The translations under genes were made by a program, and so were the position numbers. Positions 1 to 10,253 of a stretch of 64,000 bases of DNA are shown here, one piece after another. The DNA is from Variovorax sp. HW608 (GTDB lineage Bacteria; Pseudomonadota; Gammaproteobacteria; Burkholderiales; Burkholderiaceae_C). Within the stretch, counting starts at the first letter, position 1. Each line of letters opens with the position of its first letter. The stretch is taken from the NCBI RefSeq assembly GCF_900090195.1, contig NZ_LT607803.1, positions 4,242,229 through 4,306,228 of the forward strand, in the 5' to 3' direction. The notes below the pieces were generated by a model. The model was not told the origin of the DNA. It worked only from the letters and a program-made list of their open reading frames with translations, and ran no database searches.

Positions 1-156
1 GTCTACAACATGGCCTTCGCGCCGATGCTGCGCCAGCGTGCGCGCGCGTCGATCGCCGAGGCGCTGCGCGAAGTGGCGCGGCTGCCGGTGCGCTTCTGGC
101 CGCTGGTGCTGCGCGACGGTTTCTGCAGCCTGCGCCGAAGGCAAGGCTCGCACTGA
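1..156 (+). CDS. C-terminal end of an unidentified protein (partial)
   Basis: Frame 1 is open from the window edge and encodes about 51 residues ending ...RRRQGSH before TGA at 154-156. The TGA shares its last base with the ATG of the following glycosyltransferase gene, so the two are translationally coupled and in one operon. The tail is rich in Arg and Leu with no recognisable motif. Context suggests another polysaccharide biosynthesis enzyme, but that is inference from the neighbours only. Confidence 0.6.
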   Translation, partial: VYNMAFAPMLRQRARASIAEALREVARLPVRFWPLVLRDGFCSLRRRQGSH

Positions 157-1028
157 TGCCCGAGTTCAGCGTCATCATCCCGTGCTACAGGCAGGCGCAT
201 CTGCTGCCGAAGGCGATCGAATCGGCGCTGGCGCAGGCGCGCGACGTGGACCTCGAAGTGATCGTGGTCGACGACGGTTCGCCCGACAACGCCTCCGAAG
301 TGGCGAGCCGCTACGAAGGCGTGATCGTGATCCGGCAACCCAACGCCGGCCTGTGCGCGGCGCGCAATCGCGGCATCCTGCGGTCCAGCGGCCGCTACCT
401 GCTCTTCCTCGACTCGGACGACTACCTGCGCCCCGGCATGCTCGCCGCAGCGGCGCGGGCCTTCGCGCAGTCCCCCGATCTCGACGTGGTGCACGGGCTT
501 GCGGACGTGGTCGACGAGGGCGGCGAAAAGGTCATCGGCGAATTCGGCGGACAGGAGCTCGCCGGCGATGCGCTGCACACGCTGCTGAGAAAGAACATCG
601 GCCCGCCGAACACCTTCGTCGTGCGCCGCGAGATGCTCTCGCAGGTCGGCCTCTTCGACGTCGGGCTGCGCTCCTGCGAGGACTGGGACCTCTGGCTGCG
701 CATCGCCGCGCGCGGCGGCAAGTTCGCTCTGGCGCGCGACATGCGCAGCGTCTACCGCATGGTGCCCGGCAGCATGAGCAAGAACGTGGAAACCATGTGG
801 CGCACCGGGCGCGCGGTCATCGGCCGCAATGCCTGCGCGCATGCCAACTGCCGCGCGTGCGCCGAGGCACGGCGTGCCGGCATGGCCGGCTTCTCGCTGT
901 CGATGCGGCCGCTGCTGCGGGACCTGATCCGCTCGCCCGGCGGCAAGTCGCGCGCGGCCGGCATCCTGCTTCGCAACCCCAGCCTCGTGGGCTGGCAACT
1001 ACGACGAGTTCTTCGGATCGACAGATGA
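156..1028 (+). CDS. Family 2 glycosyltransferase
   Basis: The 290-residue protein opens with FSVIIPCYRQ, followed by EVIVVDDGS near residue 35 and LLFLDSDDYL near residue 85. These are the nucleotide-sugar binding beta-strand and the DxD metal site of GT-A fold family 2 transferases. The CEDWDLWLR segment near residue 180 is the usual ED acceptor/base motif. It probably transfers a sugar to a growing surface glycan at the cytoplasmic face of the membrane. Start and stop overlap both neighbours (TGATG upstream, ATGA downstream), so it belongs to a tightly packed operon with the dehydrogenase and epimerase that follow. Donor and acceptor cannot be read from sequence. Confidence 0.88.
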   Translation: MPEFSVIIPCYRQAHLLPKAIESALAQARDVDLEVIVVDDGSPDNASEVASRYEGVIVIRQPNAGLCAARNRGILRSSGRYLLFLDSDDYLRPGMLAAAARAFAQSPDLDVVHGLADVVDEGGEKVIGEFGGQELAGDALHTLLRKNIGPPNTFVVRREMLSQVGLFDVGLRSCEDWDLWLRIAARGGKFALARDMRSVYRMVPGSMSKNVETMWRTGRAVIGRNACAHANCRACAEARRAGMAGFSLSMRPLLRDLIRSPGGKSRAAGILLRNPSLVGWQLRRVLRIDR

Positions 1029-2125
1029 ATAGCGACAGCGCAACAGACAAGAAGGCAGAGCCTCCGCTCAAGGTGCTCATCATCGGCTGCGGCGCGGTGG
1101 TGGAGGAATACCAGGGTCCGGCGGCGCGCGAGGCAGAACGGCAAGGGTGGCTGCAAGTCGTCGGCCTCGTCGACCGCAGCGAGGAGCGGCTGGCGCGCTG
1201 CCAGCACCTCTTCCCCTCGGCCAAGTGCTACACCGATCTCGAGCGCGCGTGCGAAGCCGACATCGCGCTGATCGCCACCCCGGCGCGCAGCCATGCGGAG
1301 CTCGCGCTGTCGCTGCTCGGACGCGGCTACAACCTGCTGGTCGAAAAGCCGATCTGCGCCACCGCCGCCGAGGCGCGCACCATGCGCAGCGAGGCGGATC
1401 GCCTCGGGCGCATGCTCGCAGTGGGCCATTTCCGGCGCTTCTTCCCGGCCATCGAGACCGTCCGCACCCTGATCGCCTCCGGCGTGTTCGGGCCGGTGCG
1501 CCGCATCGTCGCCGACGAGGGCGGGATGTTCCGCTGGCCGGCGGCGTCGGCGGGCTTCTTCACGCGGCAGGAAGGCGGCGGCGGCGTCACGCTGGACATC
1601 GGCATCCACATGCTCGAAATCCTGGTCTCGTGGCTCGGCATCCCCGAGGTCGTGGACTACGCGGACGACGCCATGGGCGGCGTGGAGATCAACAGTGCGG
1701 CGAAGCTGCGCTGGCCGGGCGGGACCGAGGCCGACATCCGCCTCGGCTGGGACGTGGAACTGGCCAACCGCTATCGCGTCGAGTTCGAGCGCGCGACCGT
1801 GACCTGGCGCACCGGGCAGGCGACCGACCTCGTGATCGAGATCGACGGCGTGCCCGTCCCGCAACTGGCGGCGAGCCGCATGCAGTACGGCAGCAGCGCC
1901 GAGTATTCGACACCGGCGCACGGCTACCTCGGCGCCTTCACCGAGCAATGGAAGGACGTGGTGGACGCGGTGCGCGAAGACCGCAAGCCCCGCGTCAGCG
2001 GCGCCACGGCCATGGCCGCGCTGTCGCTCGTCGAGACCATGTACGCCCGCAAGCGACTGATGGACATGCCCTATTTCGATCCGGAAGAATCCGCCCGCGC
2101 GCGCCAACTGTCGGAGGCCGCGTGA
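1025..2125 (+). CDS. Gfo/Idh/MocA-family NAD(P)-dependent oxidoreductase
   Basis: The 366-residue protein starts at the ATG that overlaps the preceding stop (ATGA). It has an N-terminal Rossmann fold (VLIIGCGAVVEEY near residue 17) and the family EKP signature in LLVEKPI near residue 110. The C-terminal half has the GFO_IDH_MocA substrate domain with GGGVTLDIGIHMLEI, where the GxHxxE stretch lines the active site. Members oxidise or reduce sugar hydroxyls, often on nucleotide sugars. Between a glycosyltransferase and an epimerase, a role in making an unusual nucleotide sugar is likely. The substrate is unknown. Confidence 0.85.
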   Translation: MNSDSATDKKAEPPLKVLIIGCGAVVEEYQGPAAREAERQGWLQVVGLVDRSEERLARCQHLFPSAKCYTDLERACEADIALIATPARSHAELALSLLGRGYNLLVEKPICATAAEARTMRSEADRLGRMLAVGHFRRFFPAIETVRTLIASGVFGPVRRIVADEGGMFRWPAASAGFFTRQEGGGGVTLDIGIHMLEILVSWLGIPEVVDYADDAMGGVEINSAAKLRWPGGTEADIRLGWDVELANRYRVEFERATVTWRTGQATDLVIEIDGVPVPQLAASRMQYGSSAEYSTPAHGYLGAFTEQWKDVVDAVREDRKPRVSGATAMAALSLVETMYARKRLMDMPYFDPEESARARQLSEAA

Positions 2126-2127
2126 CC

Positions 2128-3219
2128 ATGCAAGTCGCAGTGCTCGGAGGTTCCGGATTCGTCGGCACCCGGCTGATGGAGAAGTGGCTGCTCGGCGGCA
2201 CGCACGATGTGCGCGCGATCGTGCGCAGCCCCTCCAGCCTCGCCCGCATGGCGCGCTTCGCGCTGCCGTCGTGGAAAGAGGCGGACATCTTCGACGCGGC
2301 CTCGCTGGCCGATGCCGTCCGCGGCTGCGATGCGATGGTGCATGCCATCGTCGGCGATGCCGCGCAGATCGTCGCCGCCGCGCAGGCCGCGGTCCAGGCG
2401 TGCAAGACCGCGGGCGTGCGCCGCCTCGTGTATCTCAGCAGCGCCTCGGTGCACGGGCAGAACCCGCCGGCCGGCACCCACGATGCCACGCCGCTCAAGG
2501 ACGACCAACCCAACGACTACAACAACGCCAAGGTGCGCGCCGAGCGCGTGCTGCGCGAAGCCTCGGGCGTGGAGGTCTGCATCCTGCGGCCCGGCATCGT
2601 CTACGGACCGCGCTGCCAGTGGTTCGCCGGACTGCCGCGCGCGCTGCATTCGAAGCAGGCCTTCCTGGTCGAGGGCGGCCATGGCTTGTGCAACCACATC
2701 TACGTCGACAACCTGATCCATGCGATCGAACTGGGCCTCAGGCACGCGCGCGCGACCGAGGGCGCCTTCTACGTCGCCGACAGCAGCTGCATGACCTGGC
2801 GCGAGTTCTACCAGCCGCTGGTGCAGGCGCTGGGCTTCGACATGTCCGACTTCCGCGAGGTGCCGGCTGCGGGCGTTCCGGCGCGCTCGCTGCGCGAGCG
2901 CGTGGCGTGGGCCAAGCAGGTGCCGGCCTCGCGGATGATCCTTCCGATGTTCAGCCGGCGCCTCAAGGATGCGGTCAAGGCCGGCCTGGAGCGCTACACG
3001 GCGGCGCCGCTCGCGAGCGGCTTCGTGCTGCCGCAGCCGCCTTCTCCTTCGGCCGACTACGAGATCAGCCAGTTGCACACCTGCGCGACGCGATTGCCGA
3101 TGGACCGTGCGGTCGAGGTGCTCGGCTATGCGCCGCCGCTCGCTGCCGCCGAAGGGCTGGACCGCAGCGCGCGCTGGCTCGCGGGCCTGTGGGTCACCGC
3201 GCCCGCCGCGAAGAAGTGA
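2128..3219 (+). CDS. NAD-dependent epimerase/dehydratase (extended SDR)
   Basis: The ATG at 2128 gives 363 residues beginning MQVAVLGGSGFVGTRL, a GxxGxxG NAD-binding Rossmann motif directly at the N-terminus. An in-frame GTG at 2122 overlaps the previous stop and is an alternative start. LVYLSSASVHG supplies the catalytic Ser region. The usual YxxxK reads Y-N-N-A-K in NDYNNAKVRAE, and RPGIVYGP follows. It probably epimerises, dehydrates or reduces a nucleotide sugar. It is the last gene of the polysaccharide operon. The C-terminal 60 residues are longer than in minimal family members. Confidence 0.85.
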   Translation: MQVAVLGGSGFVGTRLMEKWLLGGTHDVRAIVRSPSSLARMARFALPSWKEADIFDAASLADAVRGCDAMVHAIVGDAAQIVAAAQAAVQACKTAGVRRLVYLSSASVHGQNPPAGTHDATPLKDDQPNDYNNAKVRAERVLREASGVEVCILRPGIVYGPRCQWFAGLPRALHSKQAFLVEGGHGLCNHIYVDNLIHAIELGLRHARATEGAFYVADSSCMTWREFYQPLVQALGFDMSDFREVPAAGVPARSLRERVAWAKQVPASRMILPMFSRRLKDAVKAGLERYTAAPLASGFVLPQPPSPSADYEISQLHTCATRLPMDRAVEVLGYAPPLAAAEGLDRSARWLAGLWVTAPAAKK

Positions 3220-3220
3220 G

Positions 3221-3234
3221 GCCGCGGGCGCGGC
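3221..3234. terminator. Possible bidirectional hairpin between convergent genes
   Basis: GCCGCGGGCGCGGC is a perfect self-complementary stretch in the 19 bp between the epimerase stop and the convergent gene's stop. There is no T-tract, so intrinsic terminator activity is uncertain. Position is the main support. Confidence 0.25.
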
Positions 3235-3238
3235 TGCT

Positions 3239-4171
3239 TCAGGCCGAGCGGTAGATGCGGCCGATCGCCGCCGCGATCTTCAGCTCGAGCCGGCGCCGCG
3301 CGAGGTCGCGGTCCTCCCACACCTTGATCGGCGCGTTCGCGAACTGGTAGTAGGCCTTGGCCGCGAGTCGCGGCGGTTGCCCGCGCAGCGCCTGCCGGAT
3401 GTGCTTGCCGTGCCACGGCTTGACCGAGCCGATGGCGTGCGAGAGGTAGTAGCCGCCCGGCGCGAAATCCATCGCCTCGGGGCCGGCGGTGTTGAGCGGG
3501 GCTTCGTGGACCGTCAAGGCGAAATTGAGCGCATCCTGGTCCGTCGAATGGAAGAGGTCGGCCCCGCCGCCGATCTTGAGCTTCTCGGCGCCGGCGTTGT
3601 GGGCGAGCACGAGATCGCACAGCTGCCGCCACAGGTCGAGGAAATCCATGTGCGCACGCGGGATCGCGATGAAGCCGGCGTTGTAGTAGCGCTCGAGCGC
3701 GCGCTTGGGCACCACGCCGTGCGGCTCGAAGAAGCGGTTCCACTGCAGCCGCTTCGGATGCCGCGCCGGGAAGCAGCAGTTGACGTCCTCGATCAGCGAG
3801 ATGCCGTCCTCGGTGAACCAGCCGCAGAACGAGGCCCAGTCGCACTTCATCACGATGTCGGGGTCGATGTACGCCATCACTGCCGCTTCAGGCGCGTGCT
3901 TTTCGAGCAGGTCGCGGATGAAGGTGGGCTTGTAGTAGGTGAAATGCACCGGCGTATCGAGGAACATCATGCGCAGCGTGAGCCCAGGGGCGACCTCGAA
4001 GCGGCCGGAGCCCGCGTCGTACCCGGCCGCGCCGGTGATCCACGCCGGCAGCTCGCCGCGATAGCCGACCCACAGATCGCCTTGATAGCCCGCCGCGATG
4101 AGCGAATTGGCCAGCGCGGCGACACCGTAGTGGTAGTTCTTTTCGAAGAGCGTGCAGAGGCTGATGTTCAT
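3239..4171 (-). CDS. Glycosyltransferase-like protein (family 8-like architecture)
   Basis: The start at 4171 gives 310 residues beginning MNISLCTLFEKNYHYGVAAL. VMAYIDPDIVMKCDW contains a DxD-like IDPDI metal-binding motif in the position expected for GT-A glycosyltransferases. ALERYYNAGFIAIPR resembles the acceptor-side NAG/F motif of family 8-like enzymes. The C-terminal LSHAIGSVKPWHGKHIR has the HxxGxxKPW signature of glycogenin/LgtC-like transferases. It is convergent with the polysaccharide operon and probably acts in the same glycan locus. The family assignment rests on these motifs, and the substrate is unknown. Confidence 0.7.
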   Translation of the reverse strand: MNISLCTLFEKNYHYGVAALANSLIAAGYQGDLWVGYRGELPAWITGAAGYDAGSGRFEVAPGLTLRMMFLDTPVHFTYYKPTFIRDLLEKHAPEAAVMAYIDPDIVMKCDWASFCGWFTEDGISLIEDVNCCFPARHPKRLQWNRFFEPHGVVPKRALERYYNAGFIAIPRAHMDFLDLWRQLCDLVLAHNAGAEKLKIGGGADLFHSTDQDALNFALTVHEAPLNTAGPEAMDFAPGGYYLSHAIGSVKPWHGKHIRQALRGQPPRLAAKAYYQFANAPIKVWEDRDLARRRLELKIAAAIGRIYRSA

Positions 4172-4277
4172 TCGGAAGTCGGTCGATCGGCGCGCTGGGG
4201 CGGACGCGCCCAAGTGTAAACAAATGTTGTACTTTGCGGCCGGATATTGCCTGTGCCATTCGTCATAGTTCGGCCGC

Positions 4278-5171
4278 TCAGAGTGCCGAAGCCAAGTCGC
4301 GCAGATCGTCCTCGTAGCCTTGCAGGCGCTGCCGGGCCTTGCTGCGCTGCGCGGGCGTCGTCTGGTTGTGCAGCTCGGCGATGTTGCGGCAGCTCTCTTC
4401 CTGCAGCGCCAGCCGGCGCTCGCGCGCCGCTCCGGTCGGCTCCGCCACGCGACGCACGAAGGCACGCACCGCGGCCTGCGCTTCGGCAGGGGCGTTCTTC
4501 TCGGCCTGCAGGCGCCGAAGCAGCGCCAGGATCTCCTGCTGGCGGGTCTTGCGGTTGGCGTCGATCTCGCGCGGATCGAAGCTGGACTGCGCGACCTGCC
4601 GGCGCAGCAGATCGCGCTGCGCCGGATCGAGCTGGCCGTAGAAGTCCTCGCTGCGGTCCAGCAACTGCTCGTAGCGCTTCTCTCGCAGGTCCTTCGGGCT
4701 CAGCGCGACCCACTCCTTGCCGTAGTCGGCATTGACCCGCGCGTACTTGCGCTCGAGATGGGCGAGCTGCGCATCGGTGAGGGTCAAGGCCACGTCCGCA
4801 CCCGCGGACACCGCGCGCTCCGCCAGCGCGAGCAGCCGGGCCTGGATCGACTCGACCAGCTCGCAGGCCTGCGCCGGCGTGACCTCATCGCCCGCCAGCG
4901 TGTGCGTCTGCCGCAGCAGGTCGATGAGCTTCGGCAGCTCGTTCTGCCGGTGCCATTCCAGCACTTGCGTGAGCCCGTCGCGCACGCGCGGCGTCTGGGT
5001 GCCGTCGAAGTCCATGTAGCTGTCGAGCCACCAGTAGCTCACTTCCGGCAGGTTGTTGTAGGCGAGCTTGATCGCGCTGCAGGCCGCAAGGCCGCCGGCA
5101 ATGAAACCCGCGATGACCAGCACCCCGATAATTCGCGCCAGCCTTGCGCAACGCATCCGGAAAAGTGGCAT
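4278..5171 (-). CDS. DUF6279-type lipoprotein
   Basis: The protein is up to 297 residues. It has a basic N-terminus, a hydrophobic segment and the lipobox-like LAAC near residue 31, so it is probably processed by signal peptidase II and anchored in an envelope membrane. The mature part is helical and charged with several YE, RR and EE repeats, and opens with IKLAYNNLPEVSYWWLDSY, which I recognise as typical of the DUF6279 family. An internal ATG at 5156 is an alternative start that would leave a shorter signal peptide. The first ATG overlaps the glmU ATG head to head. Function is unknown. Confidence 0.75.
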   Translation of the reverse strand: MPLFRMRCARLARIIGVLVIAGFIAGGLAACSAIKLAYNNLPEVSYWWLDSYMDFDGTQTPRVRDGLTQVLEWHRQNELPKLIDLLRQTHTLAGDEVTPAQACELVESIQARLLALAERAVSAGADVALTLTDAQLAHLERKYARVNADYGKEWVALSPKDLREKRYEQLLDRSEDFYGQLDPAQRDLLRRQVAQSSFDPREIDANRKTRQQEILALLRRLQAEKNAPAEAQAAVRAFVRRVAEPTGAARERRLALQEESCRNIAELHNQTTPAQRSKARQRLQGYEDDLRDLASAL

Positions 5172-6600
5172 GAATCAGACCTCGCAGCAGAATCAGGAAC
5201 CCATCGACGTCGTCATCATGGCGGCCGGCAAAGGCACGCGCATGAAAAGCAGCATGCCCAAAGTGTTGCATCGATTGGGCGGCCGTGCGCTGGTGGCGCA
5301 TGTGATCGACACCGCGACGCGCATCGGCGCGCGCAACGTCGTCGTCGTGACCGGCCACGGCGCATCGGAGGTCGAGGCCGCGCTCGAAGGCGCGATGGCG
5401 GGCGCGACGCCGAAGTTCGCGCGGCAGGTGCCGCAGCTCGGCACCGGCCATGCGATGCAGCAGGCGGCGCCGCAGCTGCCGGACGACGGCACGGTGGTGG
5501 TGCTTTCGGGCGACGTGCCGCTGATCGGCGAGGCCACGCTGCGCGCCCTGGTCGCCCAGAGCGCCGGACGCCGGCTCGCGCTGCTCACCATCCGCACCGC
5601 CAACCCCAAGGGCTACGGCCGGATCATTCGAGCCGACGGACATGACGAAGGCGAGGTGCTCGCGATCGTCGAGGAGAAGGACGCGACCCACGCCCAGCGC
5701 GCCATCGACGAGATCTACACCGGCGTGATGGCGGTGCCGAGCCGGCTGCTCAAGGCGTGGCTCACGCGCCTGGACAACAAGAACGCGCAGGGCGAGTACT
5801 ACCTGACCGACGTCGTGGGCTTCGCTTCGGTCGACGGCGTGCCGATCGTCGCGCACCGCACGGACGATGCGATCGAGGTGCTGGGCGTCAATTCGCCCTC
5901 GCAGCTGGCCGCGCTCGAACGCGCCTTCCAGCTGCGCCAGGCCGAGGCGCTGATGGCGCAGGGCGTGCGGCTGGCCGACCCGGCGCGCTTCGACCTGCGC
6001 GGCACGCTGGCCTGCGAGGCGGACGTGGAGATCGACGTCAACTGCCTCTTCGAGGGCGCGGTGTCGCTCGGCGCGGGCGTCCGCGTGGGCGCGAACTGCG
6101 TCATCGCCAACGCGCGCATCGAGACCGGCGCGGTGATCCATCCCTTCACCCACATCGACGGCGAGAAGGCCGGCGTGACGGTGGGCGCGGGCGCGCTCGT
6201 CGGGCCGTTCGCGCGGCTGCGTCCGGGCGCGCGGCTCGGGCCCGAGGTGCACATCGGCAACTTCGTCGAGGTCAAGAACTCCACCCTCGCGGCCGGCGCG
6301 AAGGCGAACCATCTGGCCTACCTCGGCGATGCGACGGTGGGCGAGCGTGTCAACTACGGCGCCGGCAGCATCACCGCGAACTACGACGGCGCCAACAAGC
6401 ACCGCACGATCATCGGCGACGACGTGCACGTGGGCAGCAACTGCGTGCTGGTGGCGCCCATCAGCATCGGCGCGGGCGGCACCATCGGCGGCGGCTCGAC
6501 GGTGACCAAGAGCACCGAGCCGGGGGCGCTGACGATCTCGCGCGCGCGCCAGACGAGCTTCCCCAATTGGCAAAGGCCAAAGAAGGCGCCGAAGAACTGA
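5170..6600 (+). CDS. glmU: Bifunctional UDP-GlcNAc pyrophosphorylase / GlcN-1-P N-acetyltransferase
   Basis: The 476-residue cytoplasmic enzyme makes UDP-GlcNAc for peptidoglycan and LPS: it acetylates glucosamine-1-phosphate and then uridylylates it. The N-terminal half has the pyrophosphorylase signature VVIMAAGKGTRMKSSMPK followed by LGTGHAMQQA and VLSGDVPLI. The C-terminal half has the left-handed beta-helix hexapeptide repeats, the FVEVKNS segment and the NYDGANKHRT loop used for acetyl-CoA binding. Length and domain order match the family. It is separated from glmS only by an Lrp-family gene. Confidence 0.96.
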   Translation: MNQTSQQNQEPIDVVIMAAGKGTRMKSSMPKVLHRLGGRALVAHVIDTATRIGARNVVVVTGHGASEVEAALEGAMAGATPKFARQVPQLGTGHAMQQAAPQLPDDGTVVVLSGDVPLIGEATLRALVAQSAGRRLALLTIRTANPKGYGRIIRADGHDEGEVLAIVEEKDATHAQRAIDEIYTGVMAVPSRLLKAWLTRLDNKNAQGEYYLTDVVGFASVDGVPIVAHRTDDAIEVLGVNSPSQLAALERAFQLRQAEALMAQGVRLADPARFDLRGTLACEADVEIDVNCLFEGAVSLGAGVRVGANCVIANARIETGAVIHPFTHIDGEKAGVTVGAGALVGPFARLRPGARLGPEVHIGNFVEVKNSTLAAGAKANHLAYLGDATVGERVNYGAGSITANYDGANKHRTIIGDDVHVGSNCVLVAPISIGAGGTIGGGSTVTKSTEPGALTISRARQTSFPNWQRPKKAPKN

Positions 6601-6606
6601 ACGCTG

Positions 6607-7086
6607 TCAGTCGATCCCGGGCAGCGGCACGCGCGGCGAGAACTTCGCGCGCTTGATGCTGAAGAAGGCCTTCACGTTGCGCACGTTGGCGTCGTTCGTG
6701 AAAAGCCGTTGCGCCAGCGCGTGGTAGCCCGGCATGTCGCGCACGGTCACGACCAGCACGAAATCCGGTCCCGGCGACACGCGGTAGCACTGCTGCACCG
6801 CGTCCTCGGCCGCCGCGCGCTGCTCGAAGGCGTCGAGCGCCGAGGCGTCCTGCCGGTCCAGCGAGACCTCCACGATCGCGGTCAGCAGCGGCCCGACGCG
6901 CCCGGCGTCGAGGATCGCGACCTCGCTTTCGATCCAGCCCGACTCGCGCAGCCGGCGCACCCGGCGCAGGCAGGTCGGCGGGGAAATGTTGAAACGCTCC
7001 GCAAGCGCCTGGTTGCTCTGGAAGGCATCGCGCTGCAGCGCGTCCAGAAGACGCAGGTCGGTTTCATCGAGGTTAATTTCTTTCAC
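6607..7086 (-). CDS. Lrp/AsnC family transcriptional regulator
   Basis: The 159-residue protein uses a GTG start at 7086. It has an N-terminal winged HTH (LDETDLRLLDALQRDA... NISPPTCLRRVRRL) and a C-terminal RAM/AsnC domain that includes GPDFVLVVTVRDM. Members bind amino acids and respond as dimers to octamers. It lies between glmU and glmS on the opposite strand, an arrangement I associate with Comamonadaceae. Its target cannot be inferred. The TTTCAC/GTGAAA inverted repeat over its start suggests autoregulation. Confidence 0.9.
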   Translation of the reverse strand: MKEINLDETDLRLLDALQRDAFQSNQALAERFNISPPTCLRRVRRLRESGWIESEVAILDAGRVGPLLTAIVEVSLDRQDASALDAFEQRAAAEDAVQQCYRVSPGPDFVLVVTVRDMPGYHALAQRLFTNDANVRNVKAFFSIKRAKFSPRVPLPGID

Positions 7087-7105
7087 AAATGTGATTATCG
7101 TGAAA
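7081..7105. promoter_or_regulatory. Inverted repeat at the lrp start (possible Lrp operator)
   Basis: TTTCAC (7081-7086) and GTGAAA (7100-7105) are inverted with a 13-bp spacer, and an inner TCACAAATGTGA palindrome spans 7083-7094. The repeat overlaps the start codon of the regulator and faces the glmS leader. AT-rich, imperfect palindromes at their own promoter are typical of Lrp-family proteins. Confidence 0.4.
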
Positions 7106-7223
7106 TAAAAAGGCGTACCGACTTGACAATGAAATCAAGCGTCACCAAGTGGCGAAACGCGATCGATTAATTTCTCTCTGCTGCCCATACGATTCGCCAA
7201 CTTCCAATCCAGGAGCATCTCTC

Positions 7224-9104
<1,881 letters not shown>

Positions 9105-9144
9105 GCTTACTCGCGGATGTTCGCGCGCCTTCAGATTACTAAAG

Positions 9145-9208
9145 TTGTGGGAATTTTCCCAAGGGAAAGGGGTTCCGAGATCCCAAAATTGAATTGCGGG
9201 AACTTTCG
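9145..9208. repeat. Candidate Tn7-like transposon end with TnsB-type repeats
   Basis: TTGTGGGAATTTTCC at 9145-9159 and TTGCGGGAACTTTCG at 9194-9208 match at 12 of 15 positions in the same orientation, as repeated TnsB sites do. The first contains TGTGGG starting at 9146, the trinucleotide TGT being the usual Tn7-type terminus. It lies 41 bp after the glmS stop. The five preceding bases, AAAGT, would be the target duplication. The matching inverted end was not found in the window. The remaining 9209-9381 is non-coding. Confidence 0.45.
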
Positions 9209-9381
9209 ACTAAAAAACTAGAAGTTGGTTGGCTTTTTCGGCACACCTTCGGATTCTGGCGGCGACGGCGCGCGTCAAATTCAGCAATGGTTCCCGCTAT
9301 CGGCCGTGTCCAGCAACTCTTCGCCTTGCGCTGACGACTGATCGCGTCTTCGAGGATCTTGCGGTCGACTCTGCCTGAAAT

Positions 9382-10251
9382 CTAGCGCCGCTTCGAGAAC
9401 GACAGGTGCCCGTCCAGTTCCCTCAGGCCGCCATCGTCTTGCTCGGCAGGTACGCCGGCGAAATTGTTCACGGGTTCGTCAGGGCCGCTGTCCTGTTCGA
9501 ACCAAAGCAATGAGAATGTCTCTTCGTAACTGGGATAGTGCTTGGCCAACTCGATGAGGTCGTATCCTTTGGGCCAATCCTGAAACCACACATCCTGCGG
9601 AACCGCATCGTCTTCGCCGGACCATTCTTCATCCCGAACAAGGCGTTGCGCAACTGACCCTTGAGGGATCGGTGATTTCGGCACGATCCATGCCCTGAGA
9701 TCGCGCAACGCCTTGGATCTGGATGCGTGGCGTATCACCCGCGCGTTCATGGTAACGAAAGCACACGGATAGTCGCTAACTGCAGCCAAGCGAGAGGCGC
9801 AAGCGGCGAACGAGACCACGTATTGACCTCGAAGGCGCTCGACGAGCTGAAAGGAGGGTGGCTCCTGATCTGCATCGCGTTTGAACGCATCTAGCGGCAT
9901 CAGCAACTCAGCCGCGAAGATGTCGCATGCGATCTCGTTTTCATCCCGCTTCGCGTACGACCAAGACGGCGTATCGCGGTGGTCGGATTTGAGTTCAAGA
10001 ACGATATGCGCTACCTCGTGGCAGATGGAGAATCGCTGCCGCTCGAGCCGCTCGCGCTCGTTCACGATGATGACCGACGAACCGTCTCGCTTCGTGAGTG
10101 TGTAGCCTGATTCGCCTGGCTCCAGTTCCTCTTTGCGAAGCTTTGCCTGGACCTTCTTGGTATACACGGAGAGATCCTGGGCGATGAGCGACAGGTCCAG
10201 GCCTGCCATGAAGCGACGCGCGTGCATGCGGATCTCTGCTTCATCCAACAT
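9382..10251 (-). CDS. capP: CapP-like ImmA/IrrE-family metallopeptidase (CBASS regulator)
   Basis: The 289-residue protein has the zinc peptidase motif HEVAH at residues 78-82 and a third-ligand region DENEIACDIFAAELLMP near 103-119, the standard ImmA/IrrE layout. It follows an HTH gene with only 2 bp between stop and start, and the pair is divergent from a CBASS operon. This is the arrangement of CapH/CapP, where the peptidase cleaves the HTH repressor, reportedly after DNA damage, and so de-represses CBASS. The C-terminal 150 residues could be the sensing part. The function is inferred from family and position. A stress-response IrrE-like role unrelated to CBASS is the alternative. Confidence 0.75.
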   Translation of the reverse strand: MLDEAEIRMHARRFMAGLDLSLIAQDLSVYTKKVQAKLRKEELEPGESGYTLTKRDGSSVIIVNERERLERQRFSICHEVAHIVLELKSDHRDTPSWSYAKRDENEIACDIFAAELLMPLDAFKRDADQEPPSFQLVERLRGQYVVSFAACASRLAAVSDYPCAFVTMNARVIRHASRSKALRDLRAWIVPKSPIPQGSVAQRLVRDEEWSGEDDAVPQDVWFQDWPKGYDLIELAKHYPSYEETFSLLWFEQDSGPDEPVNNFAGVPAEQDDGGLRELDGHLSFSKRR

Positions 10252-10253
10252 GG

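Noticed and set aside
752..2107. Long minus-strand open frames opposite the polysaccharide genes and similar frames elsewhere
   Set aside because: They are antisense to genes with clear motifs, are Arg/His/Ala-rich and lack domains; this is usual in high-GC coding DNA.
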